64,000 nucleotides of DNA from Hypericum androsaemum (GCA_963995505.1 OZ023192.1:3641001-3705000); one strand, 5' to 3'. Counted from the first letter of the stretch, positions 9,010-20,565 are shown. Numbers and translations are program-made. The notes: generated by a model not told the origin, from the letters alone.

Positions 9010-12000
9010 GACTCGATATGCTCATCAGTCCAAGCTTGACCACAAAATATAGGAATAAAGTAGGTGGCAAGGGCTTGGTTATGATATCTGCAAGTTGTTG
9101 AATGGTAGGGACATGGAAGAGTTTTACTAATCCATCATTGATCTTCTCTCGAACGAAGTGGAAGTCAATTTTGATGTGGTTGATTCGCTCATGGAAGATT
9201 AAATTTTCAACTATGTAGATAGCCAATTTGTTGTCACAGAAGATGGAGGCCGGTTGGCATCTTGAAACACAGAGATCATCGAGGAAGAAAGAGAGCCACT
9301 GAATCTCATAACTTGTTAAAGCTAGTGACATGTATTCCGCTTCCAAGGAACTGCGGGAGATATTGTGTTGTTTCTTGAATTTCTAAGAAACCAAAGAATT
9401 GCCTAGATAAGCACAGAATCCAGTGCTGGAACGTTAAGTGTCAGAGCATCCGACTCAATCAGCATCACAAAAAGCTTATAGGCACGGGTTGGAAGTGGTG
9501 GAGAAAGACAAACCAAGTCCAGGATGTGTTTTAATGTGCCTAAGAATACGAAGTAATGCCTTATTGTGAATAATCAGGGGAGCACCAAGAAATTGACTGG
9601 GTTGATGCGTGGCATAGCATATGTCATGCCACATATTCTTGATATAAATAAGTTTTCCAATAATTATGTAGGAGGTTGGATCAGGTAGCTCATCAGACTT
9701 GTCTTCAATGCTCAATTTAAGATTGTGTACCATCGGTGTGCGTATAGGTTTTGCAGTTCTGGAAACCAACATCAATTGGAAGATCAAGCATATAATGTCG
9801 TTGGCAGAGGTGAATTCTAGAGTTGGTGCGGGCTACTTCAATGCCAATGAAGAACTTAAGAGTGCCAAGTTTCTTGATCTTTAGTTTATCATCGAGGAAG
9901 GTCTTGAGAAAGCAGAAGACTATCACCTGCCATGATAATGTCGTCTACATACACTAGAAGACAGGTGAAAGAACTTCCCTTCTCCAATATGAACATGGAA
10001 TACTCTGATTTGGCCTGGTCAAAACTTAAACATAACAAGAGAGATGTCAGTTTAGCAAACCATTGTCTGTTGGCCTGTTTAAGATCATAAAAGGACTTGC
10101 AAACTTGATTGCTTTTAGAATGCCATCCAGGTGGGAGATCCATGTAAAATTCTTCATAGAGATCGTCGTGTAAGAAAGCATTATTGACATCTAATTGTTC
10201 AAAGAACTAATGCTTGCTTGTAGCAATGGCTAGCACCATTTGAACTGAAGCTTGACAACTGGCGGGAAAGTTTCGATGAAGTCATTGCCAAAAGCTTGAG
10301 TGTATCCCTTGACAACAAGTATTGCTTTGTACCTCTCAATGCTACCATCTAACTTTCTTTTAACCTTGTAAATCCAGCAAAATCCAATTTTTTGTTTCCC
10401 CTTGAAGAGTCACCAATTCCCATATTCCATTCTGATGTAAAGATGTCAATTCTTCTTCCATTGCTTCTTTCCAGCAATTAAGTTGGCTAGCTTCTGCGGA
10501 ATTCGTAGGTTTTTTAACAGAGTCCAATGCAGTAAGGAAGGCTTTGTGAGACTGACAAAGATCATCAGTGGTAACAACAGATGCAATTGGATATAAGATA
10601 GTATTGGGAGCAAGAGTATGAACCTGAGAACTAGTAGTCGAGGTGGCTTGATTCTGTTGAGAAGGAAGTGGAACTTCAGTGTATTGGTGTAGATATATTG
10701 GTCGATTCCTAGTCCTGGTTGACCTTCTAAGAGGCTTAGATGGTTGTACAAGCTCTACAGGCAAGGAAGGTAGAGTATTTGGTTCATCAAGATAAGCGTG
10801 TTGCTTGCCAGGAAAGGGATCTAATTGAGTAGGAGTGCTGGATGGATATAGATGTGGAGATTTGGTCCATCAAAAAAAGCGTGGTGCCTGCTAGGAATAG
10901 GTTTTATACAAGGAGAGGGAGTAGTATTTGGTTCATCAAAACAGATGTGTTGCCTGTCAGGAAGAGGATTGATGTTGGGAATAGGAGGAGTGTCTTATGG
11001 TTCATCAAAGCAGAATAGTGATCTATAAGGAATAGGTATGGTTTGAGGGAAGCCATGATCTGCAGGTAAGGTAGTCTGATAGGGAAAAATATTCTCATAA
11101 AACAGAACACCCCTAGAGTAAAATGTGATATGAGAATCTAGATCATAGACTATATATCCCTTAATCTCTTTTGCATACCCAAGAAAAACACACCTTTTGG
11201 CTCTAGGATCAAATTTACTAAGGTGAGGTATTTGTATTGCATAACACAGACAACCAAACACCTTTAAGTGAGAAAAGGATGGAGGTTTTTGGTACACAAC
11301 CTCATGTGGAGTTTTTTTAGACATGATGATATATGGTGTAAGGTTGATGAGATGCATAGCGTGTAATATGCAGGCACTCCAGAACTTGATGGGCAAAAAA
11401 GCTTGAAATCGTATAGCTTTTGCCACACTCAAGATATGCTGGTGCTTCCTTTCTACACGACTATTCTATTGTGGTATGTAGACGTAAGTAATTTCTAGAG
11501 TGAAAGAAAGAATGCATCAAGAACTCGGTGCCTTGATGAAACCTTATTCTTTTGACTATTGTTTGAAATTATTTTTGAATCATATGACATAATACTTCCA
11601 AGTTGGTAACCACCGCAGATTTAGCTTTTAAAATATAAACCCTAGTAGCTCGAGAAAAATCATCTACAATGGTTAAAAAAAGGAGAATCCATCATATGAC
11701 ATAGCTGAATAAGGTCCCAAACATCCACATGCAATAAATCAAAACATTTAGCAGCTATAATAAAGCTAGAGAGAAAAGGAAGTCTTTTGTGCTTAGCATA
11801 ATGACAACTATTACAAGGTTTTGTGAGATTGGAGGAAATAAAAGGACAAATATTCTTAAGAACAGAGAGTTTTGAACTAGGAATATGACCTAATCTGCAA
11901 TGCCAAAGATCTAATTCATAAGAATGTGACTACTGGTCTTGGTAGTGGCTGCAATGTAGTTGGTCTAGAAGTTAGGGTGATGTGAAGGTGGTAGAGTCCA

Positions 12001-12310
12001 TTTCATCTTTCAGCATTGCTAATCATCCTTGACTTGATAAGATCCTGTATTCCAAAAGTTTCAGAGGTTAAAGTGAGTGATACAGGTACATCCTTTGCCA
12101 ATTGGCTAATCGAAACCAAGTTGAATGAGAAATCAGGTACATTAAGAACATTGAAGAGTTGCAGAGCAGGTGTGATCTGGACTGTTCCTATTCTTGTTGC
12201 CAAGATTTTAGTCTCATTAGGTAATGTGATAAAAATATGTGATATTGATATACTTCTCAAGAACCATTTTAGACTGCAGGCTACATGAGTAGATGCACCA
12301 GAGTCTAAGA
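9010..12310 (-). pseudogene. pol: Copia-B pol (protease to RNase H), many breaks
   Basis: Read on the minus strand. The protease active site D-S-G-A-S-T is intact at about 12291-12305. Integrase C-terminal part is at 10995-11432, a connecting linker at 10360-10764, and a reverse transcriptase fragment with [11 protein letters not shown] at 9889-10143 and continuing to 9476. RNase H is at 9010-9346 (MEAEYMSL, FCDNKLA). The integrase N-terminal half (11433-12000) is recognisable only as scattered fragments. At least seven frame interruptions; not expressible as a polyprotein. A purine tract (minus CTTGCGGGGAGA) follows RNase H near 9000. Confidence 0.85.
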
Positions 12311-13440
12311 ACTATGTATCTTTGTCAACTTCCAGCTGATGCGATTTCTGTAAATTACATAACGTGAAAATACATACAGCAGCAATTCTAGCATCAGATA
12401 TTTGAGAAATGTTGTTTGCGCTTAAACTAGATGGCTCTAATGTCATATTTGATGTTGTCTTGGTAGCTGCATACTTTTGTGACATGGTCTGATGTATCAT
12501 GGCCATCAATTCTTGGACTTTCTGGGCACTAAAGCCATACTGACCTACCTGATCAGATACTCTACCAACAGAGCTATCATCAACAATTTGATCTCCTCTA
12601 GGACGAGGCTTAGATCCAGGTGGGAACCCATGCAATCTAAAATATTTGTCCACTGTATGTCCTTCTTTGTGACAATGGGAACAAATTGGTGTCTTCCCTC
12701 TAAACTTCTTGCTTTCATATTGGGCAACAAACATAGCAGGACTGTCTGTCTTAGGCAGATTGATAAAAGATCTTTTATGTTAGGTTACCAACTACATGAC
12801 ACGACTGATAGATGGCAGAGAATCCATCATCTGGCTTCTTATATTGGCAAAATTGTCATATAAATTAGTTAGAAAAACCATGATATTATCTTGATCCATA
12901 TGTTGAGCTATTAATTGAGTAGCAGCACACACAATAGTAGAATCAGTTACATATTTATAGATAGGAACAGGTCTAAACTACAACATTTGATGCCAAAGAG
13001 ATTTGTACTTAGAGAAGTACTTATTCACAGACAAAAATTAGAGATATACTTCTTCAAATGTGCAATCTGCACGAAGTCTCCCTTTCTAAAGCGTTTCGCA
13101 AAAATGCTCCCAAATCTCAGCTATGGAGTCAGACCACAGAAGGCTATCTGCAAGTTCTGGCTCCACAGAATGCATAAGCCAACGAATGATCAGCATGTTG
13201 CATTGCTTCCAGCAGAAGAACAAAGGATCAGTTTTCTCTGGCATAAAGAGAGATCCATAAACAAATCCAAGTTTGTTATTGAATTCCAAGGACTGGCAAA
13301 TAGCCCTCACCCATAAGTGGAAGTTCCTCTCATTCAGCAATGGAGTTACTAGCACCTTGGCTGGGCTCTCACTAGGGTGCACATAGAAGGAATTCGAGAA
13401 GTCCTCAGATGGAGCTTGCAGTGATGTGAGATCTCAAGTC
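12311..13440 (-). pseudogene. gag: Copia-B gag, broken
   Basis: The N-terminal part at 13086-13382 reads the copia Gag start (LLNERNFHLWVRAICQSL, followed by L-G-F-V-Y-G-S). The C-terminal part at 12312-12734 has a zinc-knuckle-like CSHCHKEGHTVDKYF whose last Cys is Tyr. The middle is interrupted by stops. Spliced-out or replaced segments cannot be told apart by eye. Confidence 0.8.
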
Positions 13441-13525
13441 GGGGCTTGAAGAGTTGATTAGTCTGCCATGAATCTCCGATGATCAAAAGTGCGGAGTGTG
13501 TGAAGAGCCAGAAGCTCTAATACCA

Positions 13526-13716
13526 TATAAAAAAGCTTCTCCTATAGAGGAAGGAACTCGAACGAAAGGAGAAGAAGAAGAGGATTTTGTGGAAGTGAAT
13601 ATTCACACTTGATGATCAAATGATTTACAAGTTTCTATTATATATACAACTATTTTCTAGTAAAACCCTTACCCTCCTCTGTAAATAAGAATTAGAGTTC
13701 TAGACAAATCCTAACA
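13526..13716 (-). repeat. Copia-B 5' LTR
   Basis: 191 bp. On the minus strand it starts TGTTAGGATTTG and ends next to the primer site TGGTATTAGAGC. Very short LTR for a copia element. Confidence 0.8.
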
Positions 13717-14576
13717 TTATTCTACTCATATAAGTACGCCATCATCACCTTTCTTGACCGAAAATACTTGGTCCAAAGGTTGAATAGGCAACCTCCCAAA
13801 GTAATGGACCCTGCAAGAAAGTAAACCAGGTGACTGATGTGCAAGTTAGCATACCAGCTGGAACCGCGATCCAAGGCATGCGATCAGAGATCATAATGTG
13901 AATCCCAGCCGTAAAAGCAACCAGCATGGATGCAATTGAAAAGAACAAGGAGACTAGACCGATTGCTAGGCTTAATGGTAGGGCTCTCAGGAAATCTTCT
14001 TGATCACAGCGTGATGTAAGAATTCCCAAAAACATCAGCAGCGACGTAGCTGAAGCGAAGAAAACCAAGGCGTTTGCAATGGCAAAAACCATGAATAGTA
14101 AGTCGCGTAGGAAGATAGGCAACCCGGAATTGCCATTGGTTCCTCCTGGCATGGCGAATGCAGCAGCGAATGCAATAGTTACCACCAAAGCGGCAACAAT
14201 TGTGTAAGAGTTTGCCGTGCCTTTCATCCATTCTTCACCTTCCTTGACTAGTTCTTTGTGCGACTCAGTGAATAGCATTCCAGGTGTTTGTCCTGCCTTG
14301 TTCTTCGCAACTTTGTATGATGGTTGGACAAGCTCCTCCACTTTCTGCAGAAATAAAGATAGAAGATGATTGCAGACAGGTCTATGATTTTCTTTACAAA
14401 CCTGAATTTTCTTTCGGTTAATGTAGTCCGACGATAGATTACTCAAATAAAAAAAAACCTATTGGTCGTCACCTTGTACCATTGTAGCTCCTGCTGTATT
14501 TGCAGCAGCACCGGGTATCTTTTCAATTCGATTTTGAGCAGCTGTACTCCAGTTTGCAGCATTTTGTTACTGTACT

Positions 14577-14853
14577 TGTTGGGATGGCGAGAAATAGGAA
14601 AGATTTATTTCCTATTCCTATTCCTATTCTGACTAGGTTTTGGACTTCTAATCTGACCTAGATAGTACACCAAGGATTTGCCTTTATATAAAGGCATGTT
14701 ACCCTAAGGTTTTTGTATGGCTTTGTGGCTCGGAAACTCATCAATAAAAGTTCTCCTTTCTCTCCGTGGTTGTAGGCATGAGGCCAAACTACTTAATTCT
14801 CTTGTTCTGTATTTTTTGTGCGATCTTGTTCTCTAGTTGCTGAATTCCTAACA
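14577..14853 (+). repeat. Copia-C 5' LTR
   Basis: 277 bp, TGTTGGGATGG to GAATTCCTAACA; TATA box TTATATAAAGG at about 14692. Roughly 93% identical by eye to 16247-16530. Confidence 0.93.
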
Positions 14854-14880
14854 AGTGGTATCAAGAGCTAAGGTTGGAGG

Positions 14881-15882
14881 ATGTCGAATCACGGCGCGAA
14901 GTTTGCTCTTGTGAAGTTCGATGGTTCATTGAATTTCGGGTTATGGCAAAGGCGTGTCAGGGATCTCCTCGTGCAGCAAGGGATGGTTATCGCACTCTCA
15001 GAGAAGAAGTCCGAGAAGATGGAGGAGCAAGAGTGGGAAGAGTTGGAGGCCAAGGTAGTTGCGAAGATTCGCTTGTGCTTGGCGGATGATGAGGAGCCAC
15101 CAGCTGGGTTGTGGAAGAGGATCCAGGTCGGTGTCAAAGAAGTTCAATGGAAGTGGTTTCAAGTGCGGAGAAAGGCACATGAAGGGGACTATCCAGGACG
15201 AACTAGGGATCAAGACAACGAGGAGGGATTGACATCCACAACCATGGCCACATATTCAGACGGGTCGGATGGTGACTGGCTTTCTGTCTTATCAAGTCCA
15301 ATGCATCCTGGTAATCTCTTTTCATTAGCGGCCTTGGATTATAACAATGATAGTTATAAAGGTATGCTAATGAAGGTGGAGAAGGATGCGATGGTAGGGA
15401 TGAAGGGTGAAAGAAAATACCTACAGGTTAGTGGGGAACATTATTGTAGGCGGAGTCACATCAATGGGTCTGATGAAGTGGGAAAAAGCTCAAGTCATAT
15501 GAGGTTGGTTCGTATGAGGGAGCAAAGGCTTGACATGGATGGTTTGAGTGTAGTTGGGATTCGCAGAGACATGAATAGTAAGCTATGGTTGTTTCGTGGA
15601 GACATGGTTGGCAAGGAGCCATGGTTGTCTCGGAGAAGCATTGTTAGCTGGGCCCTGCTATGGTTGTCTAAAGGGACGTACACGTCAAATGTGTTGGGTA
15701 GGTTTGGCATTGGGCATGCGAAGCCATTGGTGACACCACGGGCGAATCAGGTATCTCACTCAAAGCCGAACAGTAGAGTTCGAGGCATGTCGAGGGTTCT
15801 ACTTGGTGGAACAAAAGGTTTCCCTTTGTATGATATGACATGTAGCATTGGTTTGAGGCAAGAAGGTCCAGCGAAAAAGTAG
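14881..15882 (+). CDS. Copia-C chimeric gag-protease-RT remnant frame
   Basis: A 333-codon frame begins 28 bp after the LTR with copia Gag features (KFDGSLNFGLWQRRVRDLL and L-C-L-A-D-D). Without the CCHC knuckle it runs into segments that match the protease/pre-integrase region of Copia-E-type elements: SDGDWLSVLSS, KGMLMKVEKDAMVGMKGERK, SSSHMRL. It then gives FGIGHAKPLVTP, which normally lies at the end of reverse transcriptase. The interior therefore arose by several deletions that happened to leave one frame open. No enzyme domain is complete; whether the fused protein is made is unknown. Confidence 0.65.
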   Translation: MSNHGAKFALVKFDGSLNFGLWQRRVRDLLVQQGMVIALSEKKSEKMEEQEWEELEAKVVAKIRLCLADDEEPPAGLWKRIQVGVKEVQWKWFQVRRKAHEGDYPGRTRDQDNEEGLTSTTMATYSDGSDGDWLSVLSSPMHPGNLFSLAALDYNNDSYKGMLMKVEKDAMVGMKGERKYLQVSGEHYCRRSHINGSDEVGKSSSHMRLVRMREQRLDMDGLSVVGIRRDMNSKLWLFRGDMVGKEPWLSRRSIVSWALLWLSKGTYTSNVLGRFGIGHAKPLVTPRANQVSHSKPNSRVRGMSRVLLGGTKGFPLYDMTCSIGLRQEGPAKK

Positions 15883-16246
15883 TTCGAGGTTGCGGAGCAT
15901 GGGGCTGACCGAAAAATAGAGGGCGTGTCTATTGGTCACAAGGTTGCTTCAGCAGGTGGACTTGCTAGTTGGGGTTCAATAGAGATTGGAGAAAATAGAC
16001 CAAGCAAGCTCAGAAGCTCGAGTTTGGGGGCTGGCTCCAAGTGATTGAACAAAAGGTGAAGAGAAAGTTGAGATGGTCTTATTGATGCAGTTATCTATGG
16101 TCTGAGATGGAGTCGGTGGAGTCGGATTGGTTTTGCAAGATCTCATAGTTCTTCATGGGGCGGTGTTTTGTCAAGGTGGAGTTTGTTGAAGTTCGGGTGA
16201 AGCTTCATGGTTCTTCCACGAGATGATTTCTTGCCAAGGTGGAGAT

Positions 16247-16530
16247 TGTTGGGATGGCGAGAAATAGGAAAAATTTATTTTCTATTCCTATTCCTATTTT
16301 TACTAGGTTTTGGACTCCTAATCTGACCTAGATAGGTTACTTGTACACCAAGGATTTGCCTCTATATAAAGGCATGTTACCCTAAGGTTTTTGTATGGCT
16401 TTGTGGCTCGGAAACTCATCAATAAAAGTTCTCCTTTCTCTCTGTGGACGTAGGCATTAGGCCGAACCACGTAAACTCTTGCGTCCGTGTTTTTTGCGCG
16501 TTTTGTTCTCTAGTTGCTGAATTCCTAACA
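16247..16530 (+). repeat. Copia-C 3' LTR
   Basis: 284 bp, same ends as the 5' copy, with a short extra GTTACTT near 16340. Confidence 0.93.
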
Positions 16531-17244
16531 GTACTTGTCATATCCCATCGTCATACTCTTCCACGAACCTATTTGAAAGAATAGATTGAAAACCTCGTGT
16601 TGGCGATGCATGACGGCATAACTGAAGAGATTTCTGCCCTCATCGTCATGTGATGCAACCACGAAAGGATATTGCTTAATAGTTTCTGCAACGAACTCAT
16701 GGATCCCCTCCCGAGCAGCAGCTCGTGAGGACGATCCCAACAGTTCGGCAGTGTTTGTCATGTTGCAGTTATCTAATGTTTCCTCTACCAAAATCTCCAG
16801 TAATTCAACTACTTTCTCGTGCTTCAACTTTCTTTCACGCACATGTCGAAAGATTCCTAGTGAAAGGCAGCAGTCGCATGTATTCGTCGATTGGTTTTCG
16901 ACATCTCCTCCTCGACGGGATATGTTTCTGCCACCGTCGATCCAATCAAACACTGTTTTAAGGAAATTAAAAAAAAAAATTCACATGCAAAGAAGGAAAG
17001 TCTAGTAACGCAGGTGAAATTTGATTTAGATTGCTGGGTGGACCTGTATGTACCTTGAGATATTCGACGTCGCCAAAATGTGAGCCGACTCCCACTTGGA
17101 AAATCTTCTGACTTGTATGCCAACGCATCTAGAGCGCTTTCTCTCCTGGAGCTGTCTCTTTCACGCACTAATGTAGGATTTTTGTCAAGTAGCTCAATAG
17201 CCCTTTCTGCTAATTAACAATTTCATTAAAAGACAATTGATATT

Positions 17245-17576
17245 TGTTGAAAAGTAAACTTATTTGAATTTATATTAGTCTAGAATTATCTAGTAAGTAC
17301 ATGTGTGATCTAGAATTATCATGAATATATTAAAAGTCAATAATGGTGGGTAGTAAAAGTTATCTACATAATTATCTAGATAAGTTTAGAGATAAGAACT
17401 ATCTAGATAAGTTTAGAGATAAAGATTAGAAAAGTCAAAGGAGGTGAACACTTCTATATATAGAAGTTGAGCCACCAAATTGTATTTGTAATTGAGTGAC
17501 CAAATACAGTGAAGTCTTGTAAAATTAAGTATTGTCCACGTAATAAACTGATGTCTTCTCTAATCCATTTCCAACA
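17245..17576 (+). repeat. Copia-D LTR
   Basis: 332 bp, TGTTGAAAAG to TTTCCAACA. It holds short direct repeats of ATTATCTAGATAAGTTTAGAG around 17375-17420 and a TATA-like CTATATATAGAAG at about 17453. Confidence 0.8.
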
Positions 17577-17601
17577 AAGTGGTATAATAGCCAAGGTCCT
17601 A

Positions 17602-18318
17602 ATGGCTAGTGATATGTTCTACTTTCAAGTCCTTAGACTCACCAAAGACAACTATGAAAATTGGTCCATCCAAATGAAGGTATTGCTCGGCTCACAAGAT
17701 GCGTGGGAGATTGTAGAGAAAGGTTATGTCGTACCGGAAGATGAAGCGGCACTTTCACAAAATCAAAAGGAAGTGCTACTTGGCTCGAGAAAGAGAGACA
17801 AGAAAGCTATCTACATCATCTATCAAGGTATGGATGAGTCATCTTTCGATAAGATATCGAGGGCCGCTACCGCGAAGCAAGCTTGAGAAATCTTGCAAAA
17901 TTCCTTCAAAGGAGTTGATAAAGTGGAGAAGGTTCGATGACAAACTCTTAAGAGGTGAGTTTGAAACTCTCTTTATGAAAGAGTCCGAATCAATATCGGA
18001 TTACTTTTCAAGAGTTTTGGTTGTCGTTAACCAATTAAGAAGAAATGGAGAAGTTATGGAAGATAGTCATGTGATTGAGAAAATACTACGATCCCTTGTT
18101 CCAAAATTTGACTATATCGTCGTCGCAATTGAAGAGTCTAAAGACCTCGAATCTATGACTGTGGACGAACTCATGGGATCCTTACAAGCCCATGAAGAAA
18201 GAACGAGAAAAAGAAAGCAAGAGGGTGCTATAGAACAAGTGCTACAAGCTAAGCTCACTTTAAAAGAAAGAGGAGAGAGCTCTAGTAGCAACACTAGAGG
18301 AAGAGGACGTGGTTATGG
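17602..18318 (+). pseudogene. gag: Copia-D gag fragment
   Basis: From ATG 17602 a UBN2-type Gag is read (LTKDNYENWSIQMKVLLGS). A TGA at 17884-17886 and a frame change near 17935 break it. The remainder in the next frame ([20 protein letters not shown], then an Arg/Lys-rich tail with GRGRGYG) runs to 18318. The zinc knuckle that should follow is absent. Confidence 0.85.
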
Positions 18319-18695
18319 GGCGCCCCCCTCGGACTTCAAAGACAGGGTGCCTACCTGGACTTCACGAACGGGGAGCCCATCCGGACGTCAAAGGAAGGAC
18401 GTTCACTCGGACGTCCCGAAGCACGAGGCGCCCGCTCGATTAGGACGAGGCACCCAAGCCCGAGTTGTTTTGCACTAACCAAAAAATCCAAAGTATCATT
18501 TTTATGTTCCAGCAATGTCCCAACATTCTGCTTGCAAGCCCGGAGTGGGTCTCTTGCTTCCGCTTTGATAGTTGTAGCGGGTTCCAACCCGGCAGTAGGC
18601 ATCAACCGACCTTAGGAATATTTCGTACCTCAACAATATTAATTCTAATTAAAATAAACGACTTGTATTAACTCTTATTAAGCATACTTAACTTG
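18319..18695. other. unassigned mosaic sequence
   Basis: 18319-18470 is conspicuously GC-rich compared with its surroundings and contains repeated GGACGTC/GGACTTC motifs, probably a scrap of another LTR element. After about 18480 the sequence turns AT-rich. A CCCGGAGTGGGTCTCTTGCTTCC block near 18540 is not recognised. No gene. Confidence 0.4.
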
Positions 18696-19478
18696 TGATA
18701 TTCAGACTTATTATCCATCTAAGACAATGGAGAGAATAGCTTTACAAAATCAACAAATTAGCACGCAACTTGGACTATTCTAATATCTTTTCATATTGGA
18801 ATCATCAACAAGCTTGGTATAACAAACTTGGTTATTCTATGTAACACAAGTGATTGAGAACTGACGGAAGCAACCTTTAAATAAATTAAAGTAATAATTC
18901 GTTACAGATTCATATTTGTACAGTGATCACTTAGATCTAACTGATGAAGTCGTTATTTTAATTTAATCAAAAAATCTCGAATTCGAATCATTACAATTAT
19001 AGCGTTGTTAATACTAGTTAAAAAAGCTTTATCACTTTTAAAAAGTACTAACCGACTTGAATCTGTATTAGTTAGTATTAAATTTCTGATATTCGAACTA
19101 TTATCCATCTGAACAATGGAGAGAAGAGCTCTACAAGACAACAAATTAGCAAGCAACTTGGACTATTCTAATATTTTATCATATTGGAATCATGAACAAG
19201 CTCGATATAACAAACTTGGTTATTCTATGTAACATGAGTGGTTGAGATATGAGGGAAGCAACTTTTAAATAAATTAAAATAATAACTCATTACATTCATA
19301 TTTATACGAAAGATCACTTAGATCTAAATGATAAAATTATTATTTTAATTTAATCAACAAAACTCGAATTCAAATTATTAAGAATGCAGCATTGTTAAAT
19401 ATTTATTGGGAGAACTTTACCACTTTTCAAAAATACTAATCGATTCGAATATGTTTTAGTTGGTACTCCCAATTGGGA
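18696..19478. repeat. tandem pair of a 391-bp AT-rich repeat
   Basis: Unit 1 starts at TGATATTCAG (18696), unit 2 at TGATATTCGA (19087), about 85-90% similar by eye. Shared landmarks include CAACTTGGACTATTCTAATAT, AAACTTGGTTATTCTATGTAAC and TCACTTAGATCTAA. No coding potential. Related scraps occur at 19897-20105, about 40110-40170 and 41906-42035, so it is a dispersed family, perhaps the terminal part of an unrecognised element. Confidence 0.85.
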
Positions 19479-19896
19479 GTTAATCCTTGGCATTCTTTGA
19501 AACCTGAAACCACCGGTCGCTTTTAGGGACCCCACAATCCCACAATCACTAGCTAATAAGTTTTTCTTTTATGCCTTTCGTTTTACAGTGCGATGGTTGA
19601 ATGTTCATGGCCCAGTTGTACCTACCATTTTTTTTTGGGATTCATATCCAATGCAATTCATCTAACGATAATCCTAATCAAAATTCATTATAGAACTACG
19701 ACACAATCAAATCCTACAAAATGTTGAATCTGTAGTTGATAGTTATAGTCGTGTAATTAATACTTGAGTTGATACTATTAATCTTGCTAATCTTGGCATG
19801 GAAATTATGCATGAACGTAATGCTCATAACTTCTCTCCACATTTAGTTGTTATCCAAGTTCCATATACAAATAGTTAAGACTTTGTGTTTAGTGTA

Positions 19897-20105
19897 TTGT
19901 CCATCTAAGACAATGGAGAGAAAGTGGTGTACAAAATCAACAAATTAGGACGCAACTTGGACTATTCTAATATTTTTTCATATTGGAGCTTGATATAACA
20001 AACTTGGTTATTCTATATAACATGAGTGGTTGAGATTTGACGGAAACAACCTTTAAATAAATTAAATAATAACTCGTTGCATATGTGATTCATATTTATA
20101 GCTGT
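19897..20105. repeat. partial third copy of the 391-bp repeat
   Basis: Matches the first half of the unit at 18696, from GTCCATCTAAGACAATGGAG to CATATTTATA, with a 14-bp deletion near 20000. The region between (19479-19896) shows no gene or repeat. Confidence 0.8.
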
Positions 20106-20213
20106 TATTTTCCTTCCGAATTTTATAAATGCGGGTCCATTAAAGTGTAGTTCTTGAAGTAACTGTAGTAGAGGCCGGAAAAAATGAATGGCAAACCAAT
20201 TTAATTAGGTAAT

Positions 20214-20483
20214 TGTTGAGAAATAAGATCGAAACGAGAAATACGAGACACACGAGAATTACGTGGAAACCGTAAGACGGGGAGAAAACCACGGGCAAAA
20301 GAGAGTCGTCCACTATGTGAGTCCAATCGGTTACAAGGCCTCCGTGAGGGTTCTCTCTACCTCACAACTCTCGACTACTACAAAAAAGACCTAGGCATAG
20401 GCCAGTATATATAGGAGATTATAACCCTACTCTAATTAGGAATAGAGTACTAATTTGTCTAGAATTTGAGACAAACCCTAACA
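20214..20483 (-). repeat. Copia-E 3' LTR
   Basis: Plus-strand ends TGTTGAGAAATAAG and AAACCCTAACA. On the minus strand a TATA-like CTATATATACTGG (about 20408-20420) marks the promoter. Confidence 0.95.
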
Positions 20484-20565
20484 AATCTCCACCTTGGACC
20501 AAATTCTACGACTCCAACATCAACGTTGCTCCACCATCACCACCAGCCCCTAAGGGCAATCATCA

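Larger units (their letters stand above)
8463..13716 (-). mobile_element. Copia-B: old, heavily decayed Ty1/copia element
   Basis: Minus-strand element. The 5' LTR is 13526-13716 and the primer site (minus TGGTATTAGAGC, plus-strand 13514-13525) adjoins it. Gag lies at about 12312-13400, then protease, integrase, reverse transcriptase and RNase H down to about 9010. The 3' LTR (8463-8603) is truncated. Flanks (TCCCT left, TTATT right) do not match, so the target duplication has been lost or one end deleted. Numerous stops and frame changes make this one of the oldest insertions in the window. Confidence 0.9.
14577..16530 (+). mobile_element. Copia-C: small internally deleted (non-autonomous) copia element
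   Basis: 1954 bp with LTRs 14577-14853 and 16247-16530 and perfect 5-bp target duplication GTACT (14572-14576 and 16531-16535). Primer site TGGTATCAAGAGC at 14856 and polypurine tract CCAAGGTGGAGAT just before the 3' LTR are both present. Only about 1.4 kb of interior remains. It is inserted in the ankyrin exon of ankyrin-PGG copy A; the uninterrupted site is seen in copy B near 57040. Confidence 0.95.
13745..17206 (-). pseudogene. ankyrin-PGG membrane protein (ACD6/ITN1-like), copy A, 5'-truncated
   Basis: Minus-strand gene of the plant ankyrin-repeat/PGG family, membrane proteins linked to defence and salt signalling. Last exon 13745-14344 encodes the PGG domain: the family's ITPGLLF-like region, SYTIVAALVVTIAFAAAFAM-PGG, and four hydrophobic segments, ending FGPSIFGQER-stop. 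The preceding exon is at 14471-14571 plus 16531-16950 and is split by Copia-C. Exon 17054-17206 encodes the link to the ankyrin part (ALDALAYKSEDFPSGSRL) and has good AG and GT borders. Relative to copy B the 14471-14530 segment has lost two bases, shifting the frame. Ankyrin exons upstream are absent: Copia-D starts in the intron at 17245. About 22 bp of the intron-side sequence near 16960 are replaced by an A-run. Confidence 0.9.
17245..18318 (+). mobile_element. Copia-D: truncated copia element (LTR plus gag only)
   Basis: An LTR (17245-17576) begins inside an intron of ankyrin-PGG copy A: the intron sequence AAAAGACAATTGATATT is shared with copy B (62960-62981). A degraded primer site TGGTATAATAGCC follows at 17580 and then gag. 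Homology to copia ends at about 18318. No protease, integrase, RT or 3' LTR is present downstream. Confidence 0.85.

Noticed and set aside
13526..13716. Target-site duplication for Copia-B
   Set aside because: Flanks TCCCT and TTATT do not match; the left end is truncated or rearranged.
18319..18470. Continuation of Copia-D gag in the GC-rich tract
   Set aside because: The frame stays open, but composition and motifs change abruptly, and no zinc knuckle follows; more likely foreign sequence joined to the truncated gag.
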